From Rhynchospora pubera (taxonomy: Eukaryota; Streptophyta; Magnoliopsida; Poales; Cyperaceae): 64,000 nucleotides of DNA. Positions 48,851 through 57,188 of the stretch are shown here, piece after piece; position 1 is the first letter of the stretch, and every line of letters begins with the position of its first letter. The stretch lies in contig CM051459.1 in assembly GCA_028095005.1 (NCBI GenBank), forward strand, positions 319,302,513-319,366,512, read 5' to 3'. The notes beneath the pieces are model-generated. The model saw only the letters and a program-made list of their open reading frames with translations. It was not told where the DNA came from and did no database searches. The translations under genes and the position numbers were made by a program.

Positions 48851-49712
48851 TGTCACCCCGCTTCCCGGGAAAGGTCAAGGGGCAACCGACTCGGGTCGCA
48901 CCCGCGCGCATAAGATTTTAACGCCCATAAACCCAGGGGTCCGGCGTCTTTAACATCCACAAGCCCAGGGGCCTGATGTTCACTTAAAAAAAAAAAAGAA
49001 GAAGAAAACAACCTCAAGCACCGCATCAACTAAATTTAACAATCTGATCAGGAATCAGATGTCACTTTCAGACAACCTCGACAAAAATCAACATGAAGTC
49101 TAAGAAACCCGCTTCGGGAAATCCATGCCTTATAAATACAAAATTCATACCAGAAGGGCCTAAACCTTGATTCCTCACATTACAGAGAAAACTCGGAAAA
49201 CGAGAAGATTATAAGCGTCCAGCGACGGCAGTTGACCGAAACCTCTACAAGCTTAGAACTCCAGAGGCTGCTGTCCCCTGCAATCCAAAGTCCACAAAAA
49301 AAATATATATAATAATATGATATATTAATATTGCATTGTAGTAGTAATATTAATAATAAAAAAAAACAAAAAAAAACATAAATGCATGATAGGACCGCTA
49401 ATTGCATATTTACAATTCCCTAACAGCTCACGACACACAATTCTTTGGTTTTCCCGATCTAGAGGTGCTCCTGACCATGTCGGAGGTAATTAACAGTAGG
49501 GGCTTGCGCCTACTGGAAAGAAAGGACCCCTTCAAATAATAAACCCTCGTGAGAACTCAAGACCGTACAGGTACCGCGCTTCGGGGTGGTATCGGTATCG
49601 GCCTCTTGAGGCTCGCGAGGGGTATCTGATCCGCATTCTTTTTTGCCCCTCAATCCGAGACCGGATTTTCCTCTGTTGATCCGAGGGCCGCGAAAAAGTG
49701 CGAGACAGGTTC

Positions 49713-49730
49713 TGGCACGCCCGGTGGGAC
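49713..49730 (+). other. Primer binding site of element 2
   Basis: TGGCACGCCCGGTGGGAC is identical to the primer site of element 1 (28675-28692) and stands in the same position five bases after the LTR end. The tRNA is not identified. Confidence 0.75.
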
Positions 49731-49840
49731 ATCTTTTTCCTCTCATCAGGCGAAAATCAAAGGATATAGTATATGAATTAGGGAATTGCTGATTTAACAT
49801 GTCACTGACAATAATTTTAAGTTGTTACTTTTTACAGGAA

Positions 49841-52800
49841 ATGGCGAATATGAACAACAACTCGAGCTCAGGATTCATTCCAGGCACATTCATGGTTGGG
49901 ACTGTTCCTGTCACCTTCCCAATGGTGCAAATGATGCCCGGCATACCTGCCACCATGGATGATGTTGAAAACATGGGGTATGTCAACGCACTCACCACTA
50001 TTATCATGGGAACAGGAGAACACTTCAACGAGACACATGACGAATGGGCGGTTCTCCCTCGCGATAAAAGCCTGCCAGCACTCCCAGAAGAGCTGGCAGT
50101 TCAAGCAAACATGCCGATACCTAGCACTTTTATCATGGAAGAGGTGTCCCCCGAGATGTGGAACATACCCTCTTACAATGATGCGGTAACTACTCCAACC
50201 AAGAAAATTTCAGCAGCTGAGATTGTAAGGAAGGCGTGTCAAATGATTAAGGACAAGAAGAAGAATAAGAAGGCAGCTTGTACCCTTACTCTGACACCTT
50301 TAGAGGAAGGGCAGACGTGTACCCAAATTCAAAACCCGAGTCAAGAAGAGTTAGATGAAACAAACAGCAATGACCCTGATACGGTGAAAAAGAATAACAA
50401 AGGAAAACAGATTGCACAACAAGGAAAGAAGCGTGAAAGTCGTCCTGCAAGAGTGAGAAAGAAGCCACAGGGTACCACAATTAACTGCACAAAGGGTTCC
50501 GTAGCCGACGATGCACATGATAATAAAATACACGAGAAACCCGGACACATTTCCAGGGAAACCCCGTCGTATATAGGAAAAGAAGATCAAAACAACAATG
50601 ATCCCTCGTTGGTTACTTCCACAGAAAGCCACATCTGGGATGAAGTCCCGTATCATAATAAACCATTGTACATCACAGGAGTGGTAAATGGGATTAAGAT
50701 TAACCGGATATTGGTGGATTCAGGATCAGCGGTTAATATTCTTCCATTGGAATCAATGAAGTACCTCTCGCTGAATGAAAATGATTTGACACGACATCAA
50801 CCAAGGATATACGGATATGATTCAAAATATCAAAGGGCATTGGGAATGATCACTCTGAAATTCCGCTTCGGAGAACTCATAACTCAAGCAAAACTTTGTG
50901 TTATAGACGTCAGTGCGTCTTACAAAGTGTTGTTGGGACGTCCTTGGTTACATGCACATCAATTGGTTCCCTCTACCCTATATCAATGTGTAAGATATCC
51001 TATAGGTGGGACTTATGGAGAAATAAAAGGAGATGAACACCCTTTTTCTATTTACGAAATGGGACTACCAGACGCAAAATATTTCATGCTCACGGGGGCA
51101 AATTCCGGATCGCAGCCAGGGGCAAACTCTGGGTTAGGGTTAATAGGGGATGATTACAGATTAGACCCTGTCCAGGGCAATGATGATGATAGCCCTACAA
51201 ATGTCAAGTGGGCTTATCGGGAGGTGTCCACCGATGCTTACGACACGTATCATCACAAAATAATGGAAGAACATTTTGATAAGCAAGGGAAGATGCCACG
51301 ATACCGGAAGAAAAAGCGACCAGAGGGAGAGTCATCCAATCCAGCTCCTGAGGAATATCCCGGAGGACATAATAACACAAGGGTCATACATGGTAGACAA
51401 CCGATGTATCGAAAAGATAATGAGTCATGTTATGTGATCCATGTAAGCGATTCTGAATCTGAAGAAGAAGAAGAAGATGGGACACGAATCTATGCCTCAG
51501 AAATGATCTGGCCAGAGTATGATGAAAATTACGAAAGCCCTTCAATTAGGGAACCCAGAGCTTCAGATTATGAAATAGGCCAGACTTCACTTCTATGTTG
51601 GTGTCAGGAGATAGGAGTGAATGGGACCCCACCTCTTTCGGATTGTCCTCATGAGATAACAAGGGACACGTATGAGTCATGGAAAGAAGAAATTTCAAAT
51701 GAGAATTCAACTCAAGAAAATACAGATACACATGAGACATCCGAGCGCAAGCAGAAACAGAAAGGGGCCTCTGAAAAGCGAAGGGCTTCCCTTTTAAATC
51801 TTTTAAAGAAGGGAAAAAAGAAAGAAAAGAAGAAATCATCAAGCTGTGAAACGAATAATGTGGCTCGATTAAAGAAACAAGTAAAAATGCTCCGACAAGA
51901 AATGGCCACCCAAAACCAGCAAATCGGTGAGATGCATGCCACCTTGGAGGGATTAAACGATATGATGGTCCATCAGAGGTCCACATTAAAAAGGATATCA
52001 AAAGCCACCACCAAAACCTCAGACATCCCGGGGGCATCCTCTTACGGGACATGCGCAAAAAATAATAGAGGCAGCTCGAATCCTGATAGTTGCAGGGTGT
52101 GTAAAGTCCACAAGTCTAAAAATTCGACACAGCTCAGAGCACAGTATACTGAAAAAGGAAAATCACCAAGAATGTCCCGATCAACCATAGATAAGCAACT
52201 CAGGTCGCCGTCTACAGTACGATCAGACAAATCAAGATGCGCACGTTGTGGTGTACAACGTAAAAACTCGCACCACAAAATCAAGTCCTGGATCAAAGAA
52301 AAAATGCAACCTCACAAGGCACGGCCCTGCAATAATATGGAGCATCACTGCGCACCACATAACCCAGGATCTAACAAATACATCTACACTACCTACGTGG
52401 GAGATGCATCGTTATCGGAGAACGAGGATAGAGATCCTGAATCTCAAGAGTATGATGACACAGACTCCAGTACGCATTCTTACACGGTATATGCCATTGG
52501 GGCAGAAGAGGATGATCGAAAAGTTTACAAATATGGTGAGGAAGAAGAAATGGATGAAATCCCGCATGGGGGCATTGAAACAAGAGATAATATCATTGGA
52601 GAAGACGAGCGCGGAAAAGGAATACAATGTAATGATGAAGAAGAAATGTACGAAATTTTATTCCAAACTCAGCTAAATACTGACGAAGGCCCCGAGGCGT
52701 CGCTCGAAGAATGGAGCAAGGACAAAGAAAAACAGATCAGTCGTGGGGAACGATTTGTCCTTGAGACTAGCATCAAGCAAATGCAAGAACATGAGTGCAA

Positions 52801-53776
52801 AATGATGATAATGCAGAGAGAAAATATTGAGTTACGCCAGGAAATCGCTGGACTCCGCCACATGTGTGAAAGTTTCTGCCAAGGGATCACCTCTCTTTGG
52901 TTGGAAAATACCACAATACGTCAAGAAATATCTGGCCTGTGGCAAGAGAAAAACAAATTGGCTATGATGATAGAAGATTTGCAAAGAGGAGATAATGACG
53001 GCGCTACAACATTAACAGATCCAAGTGGAAAACCGGTGTATGGGACGAACATGGGGGCATATTCTGGACAACATGAGAATTGGGAATATAAACCGCCTAA
53101 AGAAGAGGAAGCACGAGAAACATGTTCCCCATACAACAATACGGCAGGCATTCTGGGACCCTCACCCAATTGGCTATTACCAGTCGAGAATAAACATTCT
53201 GAAAATCCTTTTGGCCTCGACTCCGTAGCTCGATATGGCATAATACCTATAGTAGATCTGCCGAAGCCTAAGTCATATGGAGATCACCCCTCATCAAGCA
53301 ACACCGGAAGGCAAAATGATTCTCATCCAAGCTCAGACGGCTCGTTACGTGACACAAAAGAAATACAATCCCCTGAAGAGACTGGTGGGGAGGTTTTGAA
53401 GAAAGAGAGGAAGAAAAAGCAGAAAAGCATAGAAAAAGCCCCGACATCATTGAAAGCTATCACTCCGATGTTAAAACATCCCTCCGATGAACATATGTCA
53501 CTTGCCCAACGAAAGAAGAAGTTCTATTCTTTTCGGAAGGATAGAACTTCTGAGGTGTTTGACCTGGCTCTGCGAATTGGACTTCTCCTGCCTAAGTGCA
53601 AATACCCGGAAGAACAATATCGATATGATGAACCCGATTTTTGCCTGTTTCACAGGTTCCTTGGGCATTCAATCGAAGATTGTTTTACATTCAAAGATTG
53701 GGCGGAGAAAATGATTAGACAGGGAGGGTTATACCTCCCGGCCTGCTTAACACAAGACCCGGCACCTCATAATTAA
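49841..53776 (+). CDS. Element 2 sense protein: retropepsin, coiled coils and C-terminal zinc knuckle (1311 aa)
   Basis: I chose the ATG at 49841 (MANMNNNSSSG) because it follows a TTTTTACAG/G acceptor-like site at 49837; the frame also has an upstream ATG at 49799. A retropepsin domain occupies about residues 270-430, with LVDSGSAVN (catalytic Asp 293) and VLLGRPWLH, both closely like the element 1 protease. There follow an SCYVIHVSDSESEEEEE motif, a basic stretch with a coiled coil (about 670-710), Cys-rich pairs (CRVCKVH, CARCGVQ, about 750-845), a second long coiled coil (about 970-1050) and a CHHC knuckle at 1268-1281 (CLFHRFLGHSIEDC). No Retrotrans_gag capsid, RT or integrase is seen. 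In element 1 a similar knuckle precedes the protease, so the domain order here is altered. The frame is fully open. Confidence 0.85.
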   Translation: MANMNNNSSSGFIPGTFMVGTVPVTFPMVQMMPGIPATMDDVENMGYVNALTTIIMGTGEHFNETHDEWAVLPRDKSLPALPEELAVQANMPIPSTFIMEEVSPEMWNIPSYNDAVTTPTKKISAAEIVRKACQMIKDKKKNKKAACTLTLTPLEEGQTCTQIQNPSQEELDETNSNDPDTVKKNNKGKQIAQQGKKRESRPARVRKKPQGTTINCTKGSVADDAHDNKIHEKPGHISRETPSYIGKEDQNNNDPSLVTSTESHIWDEVPYHNKPLYITGVVNGIKINRILVDSGSAVNILPLESMKYLSLNENDLTRHQPRIYGYDSKYQRALGMITLKFRFGELITQAKLCVIDVSASYKVLLGRPWLHAHQLVPSTLYQCVRYPIGGTYGEIKGDEHPFSIYEMGLPDAKYFMLTGANSGSQPGANSGLGLIGDDYRLDPVQGNDDDSPTNVKWAYREVSTDAYDTYHHKIMEEHFDKQGKMPRYRKKKRPEGESSNPAPEEYPGGHNNTRVIHGRQPMYRKDNESCYVIHVSDSESEEEEEDGTRIYASEMIWPEYDENYESPSIREPRASDYEIGQTSLLCWCQEIGVNGTPPLSDCPHEITRDTYESWKEEISNENSTQENTDTHETSERKQKQKGASEKRRASLLNLLKKGKKKEKKKSSSCETNNVARLKKQVKMLRQEMATQNQQIGEMHATLEGLNDMMVHQRSTLKRISKATTKTSDIPGASSYGTCAKNNRGSSNPDSCRVCKVHKSKNSTQLRAQYTEKGKSPRMSRSTIDKQLRSPSTVRSDKSRCARCGVQRKNSHHKIKSWIKEKMQPHKARPCNNMEHHCAPHNPGSNKYIYTTYVGDASLSENEDRDPESQEYDDTDSSTHSYTVYAIGAEEDDRKVYKYGEEEEMDEIPHGGIETRDNIIGEDERGKGIQCNDEEEMYEILFQTQLNTDEGPEASLEEWSKDKEKQISRGERFVLETSIKQMQEHECKMMIMQRENIELRQEIAGLRHMCESFCQGITSLWLENTTIRQEISGLWQEKNKLAMMIEDLQRGDNDGATTLTDPSGKPVYGTNMGAYSGQHENWEYKPPKEEEARETCSPYNNTAGILGPSPNWLLPVENKHSENPFGLDSVARYGIIPIVDLPKPKSYGDHPSSSNTGRQNDSHPSSDGSLRDTKEIQSPEETGGEVLKKERKKKQKSIEKAPTSLKAITPMLKHPSDEHMSLAQRKKKFYSFRKDRTSEVFDLALRIGLLLPKCKYPEEQYRYDEPDFCLFHRFLGHSIEDCFTFKDWAEKMIRQGGLYLPACLTQDPAPHN

Positions 53777-53882
53777 TAGTAGAAGACCAGTGCTGTAAGT
53801 ACCAAAGGGGATGAAAGCCGAATGGTCCGAGAGAACATAAACCAGTTGTAAATACCATGAGAAGTTATATGAAACGGAGGTA

Positions 53883-53933
<51 letters not shown>

Positions 53934-54054
53934 AGCAGCTTGGAAGACATGGGAAGCAACAGGTCAACAATACAAGAGCAAAGGAATTGAAACATAACTA
54001 CATGCTCTAAAAACACCGGAAGACGGTACGAGGGAAACACAAATCTTCTTAAGT
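53777..54054 (+). other. Short spacer with A46 tract between convergent genes
   Basis: This is the only sequence between the stop of the sense ORF and the stop of the first antisense gene. It has an uninterrupted run of 46 A at 53885-53930, which could be a retrotransposed poly(A) trace or a slippage-expanded tract. Confidence 0.75.
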
Positions 54055-55278
54055 TTAAAGATTAATTATGGTGTCCGCCTTGAGCTCATTCAGGGAGGTA
54101 GTAATAGTTTCAAGCTTCGCCTCGATGGAACCCAAATGACTGTGAATTTCTTCGAATTTCTGGTCAAGGAAAGTGGTAGAAGTCCGGGGGCCCTCTATAG
54201 ATGATCCTCCATCCGAAGGCGGAGAACTCTCCTTTAATGGCCTGTATTGATTACAAGCAGCCCCAGGTTCCATGATATAACCGTTTACTGCTTGGTTGGG
54301 ATCAGGAACGAGAGTCCCACCAGAAGTCTCGACCCAACCTATAGATGGTAATTCACCGAGAAGATTTCGAGGGTATTTGATATCCCTCTCTGTTATTTTG
54401 TTTCCCCACAGGGTGTCGGGGGTAGCAATGCCAGCTTTGTGCATCAGTTCCTCAACCAGATGTCCATAGGGTAACGGGTTGCGCGCAGTCCTGACCGATT
54501 GATGCATATGCCGAATGATCAAATATGCGACATTAACCTTCTTGTCTTTCGCGATAAGGTGACGCAGATAGAACAGGTTCTCCGAACTCACTAGATCAGA
54601 CATTCCTTCCCGAGGAAAAAGGATGTGATTGATCATCATGCACAAGAACCTATAAAAAATTAGCTCATCAGAACGAGCAGGGAAAGAGAGAAATGAGTAA
54701 ATGGCAAAGACAGAAAACCTGTGCATGGCAGGAAGAGATGTAGTAGATAGCGCTCCTCTGACGACATCGGGGGCAAGTTTAAACCAACGTCGATATTCGC
54801 GACGACTTTCGAAGTCACGAGGCCAGGATGCATGAGTATAGACTGAGAGGCCGTCTAAAGTGCTTGTGGTCTGTAGAAGTTCAGCAAGATCTTTTACCCC
54901 AAAGGAAAGATATCTGCTAAAAAGAAAAGAAGAGGCGAAGGGGACGCCATAGTGATCATATGAAACTCGGAGGTTGGCGTAAAATAGCCGAGTAATCGTA
55001 GGATGGTAGGGAGACTGGTGTCCCGTCAAATTACGCAGATCCCAGAAGCTGACCCAAGATCGGAGAAGGCGCATATGTTCATTCTCTAATCTACCAAAGG
55101 GGTGAAAGTAAAAGCAGTCAGCAACAGAACGTTCTTCAGCACCCATGGTAATATGGTAACAATCAAAAGCTGCTTCGTCTCGAAAGAGGTAATGGTTATG
55201 TGGGTCATATGACCAATTGGAAGGCACTGAAGCATACTCTGCCTCTCTATAGCGCTTGCGAATGGGTATTGATGCCAT
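54055..55278 (-). CDS. Antisense protein 1 of element 2 (407 aa; like 'putative plant transposon protein')
   Basis: The start chosen is MASIPIRKRYREAEYAS at 55278, because a minus-strand TATA box lies 51-58 bp upstream; the frame is open a further 65 codons upstream, into the promoter. It is a single exon, open to the stop at 54055. The middle shows FYANLRVSYDHYGVPFASSF, then RYLSFGVKDLAELLQ and RRWFKLAPDVVRGAL. This layout resembles the domain called putative plant transposon protein, which is common in plant retroelements, but I rate the family only as likely. Helical segments follow (FLCMMINHILFPREG), and the C terminus is a coiled coil (FEEIHSHLGSIEAKLETITT). It runs opposite to the genomic transcript and converges on the sense gene. 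Its function is unknown. Confidence 0.75.
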   Translation of the reverse strand: MASIPIRKRYREAEYASVPSNWSYDPHNHYLFRDEAAFDCYHITMGAEERSVADCFYFHPFGRLENEHMRLLRSWVSFWDLRNLTGHQSPYHPTITRLFYANLRVSYDHYGVPFASSFLFSRYLSFGVKDLAELLQTTSTLDGLSVYTHASWPRDFESRREYRRWFKLAPDVVRGALSTTSLPAMHRFSVFAIYSFLSFPARSDELIFYRFLCMMINHILFPREGMSDLVSSENLFYLRHLIAKDKKVNVAYLIIRHMHQSVRTARNPLPYGHLVEELMHKAGIATPDTLWGNKITERDIKYPRNLLGELPSIGWVETSGGTLVPDPNQAVNGYIMEPGAACNQYRPLKESSPPSDGGSSIEGPRTSTTFLDQKFEEIHSHLGSIEAKLETITTSLNELKADTIINL

Positions 55279-55328
55279 GAGAGTCAGTAGCAAAGGGAAA
55301 ATTGAAAAAACTGAAATAAGAACTCCGC

Positions 55329-55336
55329 TATATATA
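55329..55336 (-). promoter_or_regulatory. TATA box of antisense gene 1
   Basis: The minus strand reads CCTATATATAGCGG, 51-58 bp upstream of the ATG at 55278. The expected start is near 55300, so the leader would be about 20-25 nt. Confidence 0.7.
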
Positions 55337-55659
55337 GGCGAGGATGATATAACGAGCAAAGCAACCTTCCAAAGCAAGAAAATTAAACACTTCAGACCCA
55401 GAATAGATGTGGGATAATAGACCACTGAGGGGCGTGTTACATAGGCATCCAAAGTGAGGGGCGTGTTAAACAAGGAAGGAATCCGATAATACTTAATGAT
55501 GACTCAGTACGGAGTTGACCATCAAGTAAAATGAGCTGACAAAAAATCAGATAATTCATCGGGCCAAACCTTGTGGACTTCAGTCAAAAGGAAACTCCAG
55601 TCGAGGGCCTTTGGGCCATCTTTGAAAAAAACAACACATTGAGTCTTCTGAAGAGGCGA

Positions 55660-56335
55660 GAATATTGAAGATTTATGTCCCTAAGAAAAAGAGATGTCTC
55701 GCTTGAGGGCAACATGAGCCATTTCTTCCACCAAAATAAACATTTCCTAAACCCCACAAAAAAAAAATTCCACAACCAAATTCCACAAAAAGGGTGTATT
55801 GTTGGTATGAGCCCAAAATTAACCATCACCGGTAAACGTTCATCCTACCGGTTCTAAAAAAAAAAGATGAACGAGGGTTTTAGTATTTTGTCCCTTGAAC
55901 AAAAGATACCCGATGATGAATGCTTGTTTACAACCCCTGACATATGTGGGGAACTTGATTAGTGATTTCATAATCACCACTGAGGGTATTAAAAAAAAAA
56001 ATCTTCCTTCTTTCTTTCTTTTTCCATTTCTTTTATTTTACAGGTACATGGAGCAGCTGGAGCCTTATGTCCCTGAATAAAAAAATAAGGTTCGTCTTGA
56101 TTATAGCAACATAAGACGTTTCCTCCACCAAATAAATATCCTGAGCACCACAAAAATCCACAAACCTAAATTCTACCTCTAAAACGGTCGATTGTTGGAA
56201 TGAGCCATAAGTCAACCAACACCGGTGAGTTCATTATACCGGTATAAAATAATGAACAGGGTTTTATGTATTTTGTCCCTAAAACAAAATAAACCAGATG
56301 AACGAATCCATTTCCAGCTGTGACATTATATCCAT
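55660..56335. repeat. Diverged tandem duplication of about 280 bp
   Basis: The block at about 55675-55950 is repeated at about 56068-56335 (offset about 395 bp). Shared landmarks are TATGTCCCT, CCACCAAA(A)TAAA, ATTGTTGG(T/A)ATGAGCC, a short ACCGGT...ACCGGT hairpin, and GGGTTTTA(G/T)TATTTTGTCCC. It lies between antisense genes 1 and 2 and has no convincing ORF. Confidence 0.8.
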
Positions 56336-56353
56336 AAAGTTTAGGGGTACATG

Positions 56354-56695
56354 TTACCTACTCCAATCAATTTTATCTCCCGAAAAATACAAGTGGAGGG
56401 CCGTTATACAAAAAGCTGCAAACACAGGGAGCCAAAAAAAATAAAAACAAGATGGCCGCTCATATTCTGGGAGTTCGGTCGGAGTGGAATCAACACCCCA
56501 ATTATAGGATGGAAGTGGCCTCCAATAAGCGTGAATCTCTTGGTCATATGGGTTTCCCCAGTCGTTACCAAGAGCACGGACGATTTCTGGTGCCTCATCC
56601 TCTTCAAATTCCTCAATTTCCTCCGTTGTATGGTCAGAATGGCTGTTTAATTCGTCAGCAGAAAAGGGGGAGCGCACATCACTTTCACTAGCCAT
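56354..56695 (-). CDS. Antisense protein 2 of element 2 (113 aa, one membrane segment)
   Basis: The reading frame runs from ATG 56695 to the stop at 56354. Its N-terminal half is acidic (DHTTEEIEEFEEDEAPEIV), the middle is Trp/Tyr/Pro-rich, and a hydrophobic stretch near residues 82-106 (FYFFWLPVFAAFCITALHLY) looks like a single membrane span. A TATA-like TTTTTATAAG lies about 75 bp upstream on the same strand. I recognise no family. The clean frame, composition and possible promoter favour a real gene, but it is short and could be chance or a remnant. Confidence 0.45.
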   Translation of the reverse strand: MASESDVRSPFSADELNSHSDHTTEEIEEFEEDEAPEIVRALGNDWGNPYDQEIHAYWRPLPSYNWGVDSTPTELPEYERPSCFYFFWLPVFAAFCITALHLYFSGDKIDWSR

Positions 56696-56766
56696 TTAAT
56701 GATAATAAGGAGATGGCGAAAAATAAAACAGAAGAGTCGGATAAAAAAAGGGGGAAGAAGAAACAC

Positions 56767-56776
56767 TTATAAAAAG
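56767..56776 (-). promoter_or_regulatory. TATA-like element upstream of antisense ORF 2
   Basis: The minus strand reads TTTTTATAAGTG about 75 bp before the ATG at 56695. The match is weaker than for antisense gene 1. Confidence 0.4.
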
Positions 56777-57188
56777 GAAAGAAACGAGGAAAGGACAAAA
56801 AGGGAAAAGACGAAAAAGGGGGGACCGTAGCCATGGTGAATGCGCACGCGTGACCACACTACAACACCACGTTCTCCAGACGAAAAGACATTACATGATA
56901 TGTTGGCCCACGGCTCATGGAGAGATAAACATTGAAATCAGCAAAACACGAGACGAATAATGGAACATATATATTACAACATTACAAGGCACGCCATTAC
57001 AAATCTTAACGTACATGCTGAAATCAATACCCGCAAACATATCATAACAATACATACGACCACTACACATGTCCATACGATTTCACCAAACCCATATATA
57101 ACAACAAAGCACTGATACACAAGGTGATACAACGATATGACTACATTTGGTACAAAGATGGTAGAGATGCGTGAGTGAAGAAAAGTCA
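56777..57188. other. Spacer between antisense ORF 2 and the PMD gene
   Basis: No gene is supported here. On the minus strand this is the 3' flank of the PMD gene and the upstream region of antisense ORF 2. Confidence 0.5.

Larger units (their letters stand above)
42103..49707 (+). repeat. 5' LTR of element 2 (about 7.6 kb)
   Basis: It starts TGTTGACC at 42103 and, by the primer-site position, ends GCGAGACA at 49707. Bases 42103-45479 are matched almost exactly by 60627-64000; the rest has no partner within the window. The TATA box at 43724 splits it into U3 of about 1.65 kb and R-U5 of about 5.9 kb. U5 carries several tandem repeats. The small ORFs inside recur in both LTRs only because the LTR is duplicated, and I do not regard them as genes. 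Confidence 0.8.

Noticed and set aside
56354..56695. Envelope gene interpretation of the membrane-segment ORF
   Set aside because: It has a single hydrophobic span, 113 residues, no signal peptide or fusion-like features, and antisense orientation. There is no support for an envelope role.
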